Assembly: GCF_027409185.1 (NCBI RefSeq) | Contig: NC_084467.1 | Span: 81,786,501-81,850,500 of the forward strand | Length of the DNA stretch: 64,000 nucleotides | Direction: 5' to 3' | Origin: Cynocephalus volans | Lineage: Eukaryota > Chordata > Mammalia > Dermoptera > Cynocephalidae | In this document: piece by piece, positions 1-13,300 of the stretch | Layout: every line of letters begins with the position of its first letter | How positions within the stretch are numbered: position 1 is the stretch's first letter | Notes under the pieces: model-generated | What the model saw: the letters and a program-made list of their open reading frames with translations, nothing else | Told to the model about the DNA's origin: nothing | Database searches by the model: none | Translations under genes and position numbers: made by a program

Positions 1-235
1 AACACTAACTCCCCACTTCCCCCTCCTCCCGGCACTTGGCTACTATGATTCTACTTTCTGTCTCTATGAATTTGACTACTCTAGGTACCTTATATATATA
101 AGTGGAATTATGGAATACTTGTCCTCTTTGTTTGGCTTATTTCACTTAGCATAATGCCTTCAAAGCTCATCCGTGTTGTAGCAAGTGACAGGATTTTCCA
201 GAATTTGTGTATTTTTAGGTATTGAAATTAGGTAT
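1..235 (-). mobile_element. L1 LINE 3' fragment (old L1M type)
   Basis: The + strand reads like the antisense of an old L1 3' end: a phrase for 'tctgtctctatgaatttgac', then 'ttatttcacttagcataatg', then a 'tccatgttgtagcaagtgac'-like phrase. It is truncated by the window edge. It lies in MTF2 intron 1; positions 236-1140 show no element I recognise. Family recognised from memory, no alignment run. Confidence 0.65.
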
Positions 236-1140
236 TTCTAATTCATAGATATTGAAAATTTTTTCCCCTTCCCTGATTGTTTTATTTTTACTAAAGTTTT
301 ATGCTGTTTTAGGATTATTGTCTAGTTAGTTTTACCTATCATTATATGTTTAATTAGTGAAAAATCTAAATCCCAAAAGTGAAACCAATTGCTACTTTGT
401 TACCTTAAGAAAGTTGATGGTGGTATGCTATCCAGTTTATGGAATGACTAATATATAAGTTAATAATGCAATTTTGCAGTATATAATTTTTGGTTTTTTT
501 GCTTAAAAAACAATGCTCTTATAATACACTTTTCATTTGAGTGTGATTTTATGAAATTTGGCCCTCAAAAATTGTTTTTTAAACTCCCAGTTTGCATATT
601 TGAGGGTCTGTGATACTCTCCCAACAATAGAAAAGGGTCAATTCAGTAATGATTTCCTACAGAGAGGGTTTTGGCTTCCCTTCCAGTCAGTGTGAATATA
701 CCCTACTACCCCCAAAGTTGGTGGTTAGTGTGTCTTAACTGCATGTGGCTTAATCAAGAAATCAAAATTTAATTCACTTTTATTCTTTATCTAAACCCAG
801 TCATGAGAGTCAAGTCATCCTTTGCTCATGACCGTGGCCTGCCCACCACTACTTACAGCTGTTATTTTGATGACAGCTGCCCTGAATATATTATCTTGGC
901 GTGGTTGCTGAATCCTGGCCTTACTTAGGGTAGGCAATGTATGAATATTGAGAATTGCTATCATTTTGTTTTTAACTTGTTTGCAGAGTATTTGTGATTT
1001 GAGGTACTTGTTATATTTTCCTTCAATTTAAGATTTTTAACAAATGAAATTTTTTGATTAACATATGAAATATATCATTGGTATAGAATAAGCTCTACCT
1101 TACAGTAAGTCTTTTGTGTGGTCTTTTATTCCCTAAACAG

Positions 1141-1339
1141 AGACTCTACAGGGGCAGGTAATCCACTGGTCCACAAGCGGTCTCCTTTACGTCGAAACCA
1201 AAAGACCCCAACATCCTTGACCAAGCTGTCTTTACAGGATGGACATAAAACCAAAAAAACAGCATGTAAATTTGAAGAGGGTCAGGATGTCCTAGCTAGA
1301 TGGTCAGATGGCTTGTTTTATCTTGGAACTATCAAAAAG
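1141..1339 (+). CDS. MTF2: MTF2 coding exon 2 (N-terminus, first half of Tudor)
   Basis: Acceptor 'ccctaaacag' precedes 1141. Residues 2-68, phase 2 in and phase 0 out. It holds the basic N-terminal tail and the Tudor strand [19 protein letters not shown], with W56 and Y62 placed as in the methyl-lysine cage that reads H3K36me3 in this family. The donor is AAG|gcaagt, a GC donor. Relative to human from memory, a few substitutions occur around residues 10, 39 and 42. Confidence 0.96.
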
Positions 1340-4300
1340 GCAAGTTATCTTCTTTTGCTGTTTTTGCAGTAACTTGTAATAATCTTAAATTTAACTTTGT
1401 GTTCTTAATTTTAAGAGATCAACGTAAGTATTCCTCTGTATTGCAGATAAACATATTGAAACAGAGCTGCTTCATCATATTTGAAGACAGTTCTAAATCC
1501 TGGGTGCTCTGGAAGGACATTCAAACAGGCAGGTGCTACTGTTTCTCTTGAACATGATTTAAATGGAAATTTGATTTTCTTCCACTTGTTTTCTGATGTT
1601 GTCTGTTGAATACAATGTATCATTGACCCTTGAACAACATGGGTTTGAACTGCACAGGTCCACTTATGTGAGAATTTTTTTCAATAATTATGCATCCAGT
1701 ACTGTAAATGTATTTTCGCTTTCTTACAATTTTCTTAGTAACATTTTCTTTTCTCTACCTTATTTTATTGTAAGAATACAGTATGTAATATACAAAATAT
1801 GTGTTGATCTAGTGTTCATGTTATTGGTAAGGCTTCTGGTCAACAGTCGGCTATTAGCTAAGATTTTGGGGAATCAGAAGTTATATGTGGAGTTTTGAGT
1901 ACTTGGGGGCGATGGGTGGCATCCGTTATCCCTGTGTTGTTCAGGGGTCAACTGTATTAAAGTAACCCTGTATCACCTTTGAGGAGAGGTTAAAATAAAT
2001 CAACATATTCTTCATTGTCTCCAAGGAGTTCTAGTCTCCAAGAAGAACAAGAATACTCTCTTAGGGTAGAGGTAGACTAGAGGACAGATACATCACTGAT
2101 TCACACCTATGAACTATTCTCAGGACCCTTGTACTTTGAGGAACAATTTTTAACCATTAATATTAGTAACAGTTTGGGATTCAGTTTAACTGTTATTTGC
2201 CTATATTAGTACAAAGCAGTGCAGAAAGCAAATATTTATTTATTTTTATTGAATCATAATTGATTTATACATGTTTTTGGGATTCAGTGCTGACATATGT
2301 TGATCAAATCAATATTACTAGTATGTATATTGTTACAAATTGTACTTATTCTTTATGCCCCTTGTCCAATCTCTCCCTATTCCCTTCTCCCTCGCCCCTC
2401 CCACCACTGATAACCCTAGTTTTCTTCTCTCCCTCTGAAAGAGTAATGGTTATTCTGTTGATTTGTTGCCTAGATGATCTGTCCAATGCTGAGAGGTGTG
2501 TTCAGGTCTCCCAATATTATCATAGAGCAGATGCTTCTTCTGTCACTCTGGAATGGGCTTTGTGTAGAGAGACATCCTATTCTTTTCTTTGGTCTCTGCT
2601 AGTGACTCTCTTTGTGTCAGTGCACTCCAGTGGTTGGCGGACCATCTGTGTGGTGGCTGTGTCATCTAGCCACTTTCACGGCAGGCTTGGTGGCTGTGGT
2701 GGACCACCCACATGGAGGTGATGTTTTTGGCATGCTCCTTGGTGCTGGTGGTGTGCCTGGTTGTGGGCAGGGGTGTCTGGTCCCTGGCTCCATACCTCAG
2801 GTCCGCTGGTGGGCCCCAAGGTGCTGGTGGTGTGCCTGGGCCAGAACTAATTTTTTGTCCTTTGCTTACTTCTAAAACGGGGGAAGTTCCTGTGGAGACC
2901 AGTACTTGAGCTGTGTGGTTGAGCTAAATTGCTGCTTTGCTGCTGTTTCCCTAGGGAAGACTTTTTGTGCAGCTCAGGGTTTAATGGTTGACCTTATATG
3001 TACTTTGGTTGTCCACAGACCAGGTGCACCTGGGTTGTGTAGAAACTCTGATCTGGGCCTGAATCTTTTCATCAAACTGCATCCCATGCAATTCTGCATT
3101 CACGACCAGTCTCTTCTGAGTGGTCCTGTGCTGAGTGGGAGGCAGATCGGCTGTCCATGCTGTGTCCCACTGTTCTCCTGGTGGGCCTGTCTTCCCCACC
3201 ACCCGTGCTCCAAACACTTCCCATGGGATATGCCCTGCGCCAGTCCCTTGCGATGACTCACTGGCCTCTGAATGGCTCCCCTTTTTCAGCTGTTCTGGCT
3301 CCTCGTTCCTGCATGGGTCCACGGGAACCCTATTAGTGGCCTTGCTGTCCTGGGGGCCACGAAGGCCCTCTTCTTCCCTGCTGCCTCCAAGCAACTCCAG
3401 CCGAAGGGCACAGTTGTGGCTTCTGCTGGCTCCTGCTCCATGTGCTCAGCAGTTCCAGCCTTACAGTGGCCATGGCACGAAATGCTCCAAGCAGCTTTTT
3501 CTTTCTCTCATTGTGGCTTCTCCTGCCTTCATGAACTCCTTAGGTCTCTCCTCCTCTTCCCCTGTGTTCCAGCGGCCCCAGCTTGGCCGTTGTTACATTT
3601 TTATAGTTGTAAATTGGTTGATTTGTGTGAGAGAGTGATGCTGGGGACTGTCTATTCTGCCATCTTGACTGGAACTCAGCATATATTTATAGAGAGCGTA
3701 CTATTTCCTGTATGATTTGAGAGATTAGGAAAACCAAACTGATTTAGAGTACTAGAAATATTCTCAAATAAGAATGGTTTAAATTTACTGTTTAAGTATG
3801 GTTTTTTATGTTTAGGTAGGAAAATGAGGCTATCTTTGTTGCAAGTAAAAATGAATACAGTTGTGCCTTGGATTGGTTATGTATGTTTCTTGTGATGATT
3901 TCCATTATTACACTATAGTTGCTGTGTGCCCTTTGAGTCTGCTAAATATAGATGTTTTTCCAGATATCTCTCAGTCAAAGAGCTTCATTTATAAAATGTA
4001 TGAATCTTTGTTAAAAATCTGAGTCTTTTAGCTACTTATTAAAGCCTTGGTTTTCGGTTTTCCTTTTGCTGGGTTAGTGGGCTTTCATTAAAACCTGTGT
4101 TTTAGGTCTTCTCTTGTAGAAGAGAGACAAATTTTTTCCATAAAGCATGGATACCTTTCTAAAGTATTTAGTGATTGGGTTTTATATTTGAAATCCAAGT
4201 GCTCTTTATAGTAGGTTACTTCTGTGTTGTGTTTCTTGATTTCACTCCTAATATTTCTTAAAGAATAAGAGAAGTTTTGGTAAAGGATTTGGGATGTTCT

Positions 4301-7300
4301 GATTACCATCTTTGTTGTTGGAACTCAGGGTTTAGGTGGGGAACACAATAACTGTTACTGTAGTAAAGTGTTTTTCTTTACAGTTTCTGGGACTGAGTTT
4401 AAAGGACTAAAATTATGTTTGAATCTGAAATTGAGTCAGTGGAAAAAAGCATGAATCATAAGATTTAAAGGGATAGGAGGTCTCCAACAGTAATACTGAG
4501 CAGATCTTATTACCCTGCATACAGAATTATTTCTTTTCCTTAATTTGTAGACATGATTCTCTTTATAGTGGGACTGAAACATGTTAACTGCTTCCTGTTC
4601 CCCTTGGATTAACTATGTGTTGTTTTCAGCTTTCCTGTCTTTTGGAGGTTCTGTGGGTTTAGTATAGGTCTGTCTGTGTCTGTCTGTCTTTTTGTCCTCT
4701 CCATTCTTCCCTCCCTTCTTCCTTTCTTTTAAAAGTATCAGAAAAGAAGAAAACCAGTGGTATATAGAGTTATACCGTTGTTGTGTGTCTGGCTAGGCTA
4801 AGGCCTGGAATCCTCATAGCGCCACTTGTGTAGCTCTTAATCCTGTTCGTGATGCCAGTTGTGAAGCTAGGTGACCATGGCAGTTGTCGGGGTCTTTTAC
4901 CTGCTGGTAGTCCTGCCGACTGGGCCGATTTTTGAGCTAGGGCTGGGGCTAGAGCTCCCAGACCCCTTAAGCCCATTCACAGACTGGGTCACAAACCCTT
5001 CATGTGCCAAGCTGGGTCACCAGACTCCTTACACGCAGGTCTATGAGCTAGGTAACTGGCCCAAATGTCCTTCGAGCCATAGGTTGTAAAGCATTGCCAT
5101 TACCTGCCTGCTTCACCAAACTCCTCTCTCTCTTCTTCTCCCTCTCTCTCTCTCCTCTCTATCTCTCTCCCCTCCCCCTCTCTCTCCCCTCCCCCTCCAC
5201 CCCCTCTCCCCCTCCCCCTTCTTCCCTCCCTCTCAAGAACACAAGATCAGCAATAATACTAAAAAGATACATTGGCGTGCATGTGCACTAACTCCACACA
5301 CACAGTTTGCTTACAAAGAATGCTGAACCACACCCAACTGGATCCGAGGCAAGGGCCCTGACCAAACCATTCCATTTTCCAAACACTGTGAAAGTGAGGT
5401 GTCCTGTCCAATAAGTGCCTCACCCAGTATATCAGTTTAGTGGTCTGTGGTGGTTTTTCCCTCATTGGTTCCTTACAATGTCCCTAGAATTACAAAGGAT
5501 CACTCCTTGGCCATTTAACTCTTTAAACACCCAGAAAGTAGCACATATGAAACCTGTAATTGCTACAGAAATGAACAAATGAATCTGCATTATGGCACGT
5601 TTCAGTGGGGAGTAGCTTTAGTAGTTTTTTTCCTTGTAAGAAACCTGCTAGTAATAGATATGTGTCAAAATAAATTAATAAATTAGAGTAATTTCATTTG
5701 TCTAGTAAGATAAGTTTACATAATAAGGAAAAATGTATAATCATGTTAATAGTCAAAGAAATATGCATTACGATAGGGAGATATATATCATGTTAAGACT
5801 ATCACATAAGTTAAAAAAGGTTTTTGATTTTAACATCTAATGCTATTTTGGTTTCTATGAAATGACGTACTCCTGCATTGCTGACGGCAGTGTAAATTTC
5901 TATTTTGGTTGTTATTTAGTATTTGCATTAAATGCATAAAAAAGCTTACACTCTTTAATTTGTGCAACAGGCCCACTTCTAGCAATTTTTTCATAAGAAA
6001 TAATTCAAAATTTAAAAAGCTAGATGAAAAATATTTGCTGTAGCTTTAACAGCAACAGAAAATTTGGTATTTCTAAGATGAAATGGCCAAGACTCTTTAG
6101 TCAATTGGATTTGGAGTAAGAGAGACTGTAGAAGACCACTAAGCTATATGGGAAAATTCTTATAAACTTGATAGTAAAAAAAGATATACTTGGATATCAC
6201 AAATAAAGGTAATTTTCAGTTTCCTCAGGATTGTTTCTTTAGGTGAATACATGTTGTTTGTGGGATCAGCACCCACTTTTCTGAGGAACTGCCTTCCTCC
6301 TCACTAGTTCACATGGTTGTAATGGGAGTTATATCGGGCACTTACCCAAGTCTGGGGCTATCACTCCCTTTCCAGAGAATTCCAAATTTAGAGTGAGAGT
6401 TCCCAGGCTCAGGCTAGTTGTTCTCATGACTAGAGCCATAAATCCAGAAGCCGTGGGAGGCCACATCCTACCATGTGTACCACAAGGCAAACAAAGCCCA
6501 GGAGAGAGGACAAGAGAAAAAAACAGACAGCAAAAATACAAAAAAAAAAAAAAAAAAAAAAAAAGGTAACCTATATGTCCAAGAATAGAGAAGCAATGAA
6601 GTAAATTTGGTTCTTTCCACTAGATGGAATGTTATGCAGCTATTAGAAGTTATAATTTTGAAAACTGGATGTTTGAAAAATGCTTTTGGTAGAAGAATTA
6701 TTACATAGTATTGATGAAAGGAAGCATCTCATGTTGGAGAGAACATGGATTCTGGCACATCTGGGTTTGAATCCTAGCCTTGAAACTTTTTAACTGAGGG
6801 TCCTTGGGTTAGTTGCTTTATCTCTCTGAGCCTCAATTCTTCTCTATACATAGAATGTTTTATCTAATAAGTTAGTTGAAGAATTAAGTAAAATAATTAT
6901 GTTAAGAGCCTAACACAATGCTTGGTCCATAACACAAAATTGTAAATTTTTGTTATTGCTGGTATGTGAATGAAGTGTGTGCATTATGATTTTGACTGTA
7001 TTGAGATAGGCAAGGGCTGGCCAGTTAGCTCAGTTGGTTAGATAGAGTGCAGCCTTATAACCCCAAGGTCATGGGTTCAGATCCCCATGCTGGCCAGCTG
7101 CCAAAAAAAAAAAAAAGAAATAGGCAAGAAAAGAATTTGGAAATGATAGTTGTGTTAGAGTGATAAAATCGTATTCTAAATTTTGTGTGATAATTTTTAT
7201 TTTAGAATAAAAAATGTTTAAGGAAGAAATGATTTACTTGTTCAGGTAAAAAATATAATTAATAACTGTGGAACCTCCAACTTTTGTTGCAATAGGATTT

Positions 7301-10300
7301 TGTTAGAGTACATTATTGGGTACCGTATTTTCAGATTTCAGAAGCCAGAGGTAAAATAACTGGTGTTCAGCCTCTTTAAATTAGTAAATAAAAGGAATTG
7401 TTCTGAATCCTGAGAGAAAGGGGTCATTTACATATCTTCTTTGCCTTTTTAAATGCATATATATGGGTAGATGCGGGTTCTGGAGATTAGCTCTATTGTT
7501 TCCAAAACCTCCCCCACCCTCCCGCCCCGAGAGTGCTAATATTAGAATGAGAAATAAGGGACGCTGTCTGAGAGCAATTTAAATTATGCTCTCTGCCAAA
7601 AAGCAGATTAAATTATGAATGTAGACAGCCAGGCGTCTTAAGTTATAGGGAACAGAAAGATATCATTTTGAGTACAGTACTTTGTCTTATGAAACATTAC
7701 GAGCTAGTTAACAAATGTCCATATGGGCTACACACTGAGTTATAGAAGTAGTTTTGCTTTTGGAATTCTTTATGACTCTTTAATGTGCATTTTAAATATT
7801 TCAGGAGCCACTGGAAGTGGGGAAATGGTTTGTACAATATGCCAAGAAGAGTATTCAGAAGCTCCCAATGAAATGGTTATATGTGATAAGTGTGGGCAAG
7901 GTAAACCCTGATTTCTTCTAATCTTATGGAAAATTTTTTTTATGTACTGAATGACTGTTGAAGATTAATGACTAAACATACTTTACATTGGTAATTTGAA
8001 GCTATTACCCTAAGTTTATTAATCAATTATAAATATATTAATGTAGGAAACAATAATACTAAAATGCCTTATTGAGATTTTGTTGCAGTATTTATTAATA
8101 AAATAGGATTTGCTTTATGCTTTTTTTGATATTAAGGATATCATCAGTTGTGTCACACACCTCATATTGATTCCAGTGTGATTGATTCAGATGAAAAATG
8201 GCTCTGTCGACAGTGTGTTTTTGCAACAACAACAAAGGTATCTTTTAAGTGTTTTGGGCTAAAGCCCTTGGAATTACATGGAATTATTAAGGCACTATCA
8301 ATGTAATGATTTTGTACATTGTAAGTTTATTTGACATGAAATGAGCAATCAATGCAGGGTAGAAAGATGCTGGTTATTGTTTGACTAATGCTTAAGTGAC
8401 TTGCAAGTATTCTTGCACTTACTTTAAGATAATGGCATTGGAATTGGGGCAATAATTTGAAAGAAGACAGCAAAATAAATAGAGATTATTATTTATCAGA
8501 CAGGTTGGATATGGTACAAATTTAGGATGGAAATTTCATCAGAAGTGTCAGAGGCATTTTTAAATTATAGAATTATGTTTAAAATTTTAGCCTTCACTCT
8601 TTCAAATAATTATTTTTTTGTTTTAATGTAGAGGGGTGGTGCACTTAAGAAAGGACCAAATGCCAAAGCATTGCAAGTCATGAAGCAGACATTACCCTAT
8701 AGTGTGGCAGACCTTGAGTGGGATGCAGGTCATAAAACCAATGTCCAGCAGTGTTACTGCTATTGTGGAGGCCCTGGAGAGTAAGTAAATACAGTTATTT
8801 AATGCCTTTTAAGTACTTTTTATTTGCTTACATTGTCTGTTTTTCTTATTGATTGGTGTGGGAGCAATAGTGAATTGCAAATGCACGAAAGTATCAGTAA
8901 AGAAAACTAGGGGAAAAGAAAACTTTGGTTACCATTATTTTTATACACAAAAATTGTTTTCTAGTTTTTTATCATATCCATATATTTAAAAGATCTCATT
9001 ATAGGTCTGGTTATCCTAGAAATTTAAAATGAATTGTAAATATTGGTATACCTCGTAAAATAAACTATAGAGGGAAAACATTTATTGCAGTAGCCCAGTG
9101 TAAGGTCTGAAGTTTACTTAGTTTCATTTGATGTCATATTTAATGTGATTGACCATTTAGAAATAGATACATTTAACATTATTATTTGAATGGGAGAATA
9201 AGAGACAGATTTTGATAAAACAATGGAATCAAGGTGGGCCTTTTTACAAACTGATCAGAGTGTACACCTTTCACAAACTGATTAGAGAGTACACCTTACT
9301 GTTCTATGTATTCCATTTCTTATGAGTACATGTAGATAATTTTCAGAAGAAACAACCAAAAAGTTTTTAACTGAAAAAATATCCCATCCAGATACTATAG
9401 AGAGCTGCAATGGGAGTCATATCCCTAACTGAGACTTGATAACCACGATATTTAAACTTTAACCAGGATATTTGAACTTTAGTAGAAAGTGTGTGCTTGC
9501 ATGTATGTACATGTGTTTTATTTCTTATTTAGTGCTCCCAGATGATTTGATAGCCACTAAACAGTTATTATCAGGGTTATCAAAAGAAACCATTTGAAGC
9601 TGACCATTCCAGTTAATTATACATCCACAATTAGAGGCTGTAGTTTTATTCATCTTCATTAAATGTTTGCTAAATAAGTGAACCAGAATTCTAAGAGTAT
9701 TTAGAAATTTATCTTTAACTTCTGATCACTGGTCCTAGTTCTGCTTTTTGTAATTAAACAAATATATCTTATCTCTTTTAGGAGGTAACTCTTAAATTAT
9801 ATCAGGCCAGCAATTGTATTTCCCACATCCGTAACACACGTACCAATAATGTTCTCTTTTCCAGATTAAAATCTCCATTGCCGTCGAACATTCAGTATGA
9901 TGCAATTTCAAACCTCTGTCTTTGTTGCTGTGCAGTTTTTTAAAGTTACTCTTGATATATGGCATCATGATTATAAAATGCAGTTTCCAGAAATAGTCTG
10001 ACAGAATATAATGAGTTAATGGGCTGTTAGAGTCCTGGACATTATTAGACTTCTATTGTTGGAAAGAGAGATTATATTACCTCTTTTTGGTTGTCTCATC
10101 ATATTCTCTTGGCTCATGTTGGGCTTGTACTAACAATTTTAGTTCTTTTTTTCGTATAAGCTGATATTAGGCCAAATTGAGCACCATGTACTACATTATT
10201 ATTTTTTTTTTAACATTAGTGAATAACTTTACATGTAACTCTATTTAAATTGTAGTTAATGGTTTCTTTTATCTTTCTTCCTTATCAGTCTCTGTGCTTC

Positions 10301-13300
10301 TCCTAAGACAGGGATGCAGTATAAGAGAATGCAGGACATATAAGGTGTTCAGTGATGAAAATGAATATGTAAATGAATGAATGTTTAGTTCTTCATTCTT
10401 TTTTTTTTTTTTTTTTTGTGACCGGTAAGGGGATCGTAACCCTTGGCTTGGTGTTGCCCGCACCGGTCATCCCTATATAGGATCCGAACCGGGGGCTTCG
10501 GCGTGCTGCTGTGCTCCCAGCGCTGCACTCTCCCGAGTGAGCCACGGGGCCGGCCCTAGTTCTTCATTCTACCTCATCTCTGATCTTACGGAATTTTTGT
10601 TTATGGTTGAACATTTTTACAACCCTTTTCAGTTTTTGGTCACCTGCACACCTAAGAAACATTCTGTTTTTTAAAATCATTTATAAGAGAGATACAATGA
10701 ACAGACCTAGAGATTGGTCCTTCTCATTTACTCATTTAATCCTAGCATTTAGTTTAAAGCATTATTCAAAATAAGTAGAAGTCATCATAGACATTATTCT
10801 ATGAACCAGATCATTCATTGTCTTCTAAGCATCACAAGATGAGAACTGTGTCTGTTATAGCTACTCACTCTAGTAGCTTCAGCACCTAGCAGAGTACCTG
10901 GAATGTAGTTAGTATTCCCTAGTCATTTGGTGAATGAATGACCTGACTTAATAGCAGTTTTCTTGGCTTTGTCTATGTAAGTAGGCTTACAGTTAGTGTG
11001 GGCTCACTTGTTGAAAGAAAAGATATTTGGAAATACGCTTTATTGTTTTCAAATAAGGATATGAATTGTATCAAAACAATGTACTAACTGAAAACAGGAT
11101 ATCCTTAAAATGACGATTGTTTTAGTATCTTCAGCTATCTGAAACAGATCTGTAGACATGGAAGCTGAAATGGAACCAAACCTGTGACAAAGCCTTTATA
11201 CCTGGTAGAGTCTTAGATTAGATTTATAATTATGTTAACCAAATTTATTAATTTGGTATGCTCCTTTCCTTTTCATTATAATGGACAAGAATAATAAAAA
11301 CACAGTGAAGATATAAAATGGAATGTTCATAATCTGAAAGCTACCTAAAGCTAGCATTTTGTATTTGGGGCAGATGGTCAGTCTTCTGAGTTTGACCACT
11401 ACTAGGGTGTATAGAGAATTGACGTGAAAAAAAATCCCATGCTGGTGCTTTGAGAGAGATTCCTTTACTAGTGTAGGAGCCAGACACTGTTGACTACTAG
11501 CTGTATCTTTCAAGAACTTATAAATTCCCATGAATAAAAAAGAGGGAAAAAATGGTCACTATTACAAACCTTTTTGGGAAAGAAAAAATTTAACACTAAG
11601 TATAGTAGAAATGTTATACTTTAATCAGACCTATTCTGGATAATGCCATTTTGTTCTTTTTTAAAAATGAATCTTTTACCTTATCAAAAAGTAATTTTAA
11701 TCTTAACGTTTTTCTTAATCTTCTAGCTGGTATTTAAAGATGCTACAGTGCTGCAAATGTAAGCAGTGGTTTCATGAGGCTTGTGTGCAATGCCTTCAAA
11801 AGCCAATGCTATTTGGAGACAGGTGAGAAGGGCATTTGAACTTGACTAATTTTTTGGCTTTTTAATTGTGGTTATGTTTGTGATTTCAAATTTCTAAAAA
11901 TGGTTTTAACAGCGATTTGTAAATGCTCACTTTTGAGGGAAAATATTGAATAACGTACTTAAAATACACATAATTTTTTTGATTTTGGATATTATTCCAG
12001 AAAGGTTTTAAGTATTATTAGTGATTATGTTTGTTTCTATTGACTCACAGTGTTCTAAACTATTCTCAGTGGTTGGTACCTTCCTGTATAGAACCTCAAA
12101 GGTATCAAATTGGAAAAGACCCTAAGACTTATTACAGATATAATTTATAACATAGATATAGAGAATTTCTAAAAGCAGATTTAATGTGCTTTCTATATTA
12201 GGGTAATATGGAATAGCAGAGTGAGCTCTAAGAAAAATTAAAGATAGACTACTAAATTTGGCATCAAAAACCCGGGTTTAAATCTTCACTTATGCCACTT
12301 ACTATCTTTCTGACCTTAGGAAGGTCAGTTTGCCTTTTTTGGACTTATCTTGCCAGGTTATTTTGATCATTCAGTGAAATGATGTATATGGGGGTGGCCA
12401 TCACAATTCCTGGCATGCATAAGCCATTAGTATATTATGGGTGCATATGAATCTGTATGTGAACTTGGAAAGTCTCTAATGGTTAAAGAAATTGTTTCTT
12501 TGCTCCAGATGAACTATTTCATTATTTGCTGCTATTGGAAAAGAAATTCCTTCAATCCCAGACAGTGTCATAACTCAAATTGAGTATTAGTACTTGTATC
12601 AACTGGAGGATATTCACTTGTTGCATATTAACTATAATTGTTAAATAATTGATATATACCCTTGATTACTCAGTGTGAAACTTTTCCTTTTTTCTTTAGG
12701 TTTTATACATTTATTTGCTCTGTCTGCAGTTCTGGACCAGAATACCTCAAACGTCTACCATTACAGTGGTAAGCATAGACGTTTCTGTTAAGAAAAAAAA
12801 AAAAAAAAAAAAAAAAGAGCCGTACTCTTAAACCTACAAGATGAAACTTTCTTTTTACATTTACTTGGCTTAAATAAAAATTTGTTCTTCTTTATTCCTG
12901 GCTTTATTTCTTTTATTTATCCTCAAGCCTGCTATCATCTTCACCAAGGATTATCCACTTTTATTCATTGTTGAAAGGCATAAATGTAGCTTTTAGATAT
13001 CTTTTAGACCTTGAAAATTCATATTTATGTTTCTAGTTCTTAGGGGACGTCAGAATAGCGTATGGTAGAAGAGAGATAGGTGTAACAAATATGCCAATTT
13101 CTGCTTCAGTGTAGTAATTCTTGTGTGTGGGAAGTGTGATGAATTTTGGAGATTTACTAATAAAATGCATATAGTAATTACCTACAAATTTTTGTTGTCT
13201 TTTGCATATCTTTGTTGTGTTTTGCCTAACAGATAATATTTAACTCATGAATGAGATAAAATAAAGTCTGATAAAATATGGTATATTCTATAGCTTATAT

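Larger units (their letters stand above)
1529..7804 (+). other. MTF2: MTF2 intron 3 (GC-AG, 6.3 kb, repeat-rich)
   Basis: Starts GCAGGT and ends TTTCAG. It contains, in order, a pogo/Tigger-type MITE, an internally deleted L1, an unclassified GC-richer block with a CT-rich tract, an L1 fragment carrying an insertion, a MIR and a t-SINE. Stretches 3691-4760 and 7130-7804 hold nothing I recognise. Confidence 0.85.
8781..11726 (+). other. MTF2: MTF2 intron 6
   Basis: 2.9 kb. Contains one t-SINE dimer (10400-10556) and an L2-like 3' end around 10850-10945. The stretches 8781-10380 and 10950-11726 are AT-rich with no element I recognise; the ORFs seen there have no domains. Confidence 0.7.

Noticed and set aside
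1529..1535. GT donor at 1533 (…GGCAG|gtgcta) as the main splice site of MTF2 exon 3
   Set aside because: It adds 4 nt, shifts the frame and hits TGA at 7869-7871; the GC donor at 1529 restores the known protein and length.
2260..3715. ORFs of 65-167 codons on both strands between 2260 and 3715
   Set aside because: They overlap in several frames inside the GC-rich 5'UTR of an L1 derivative and show no domain.
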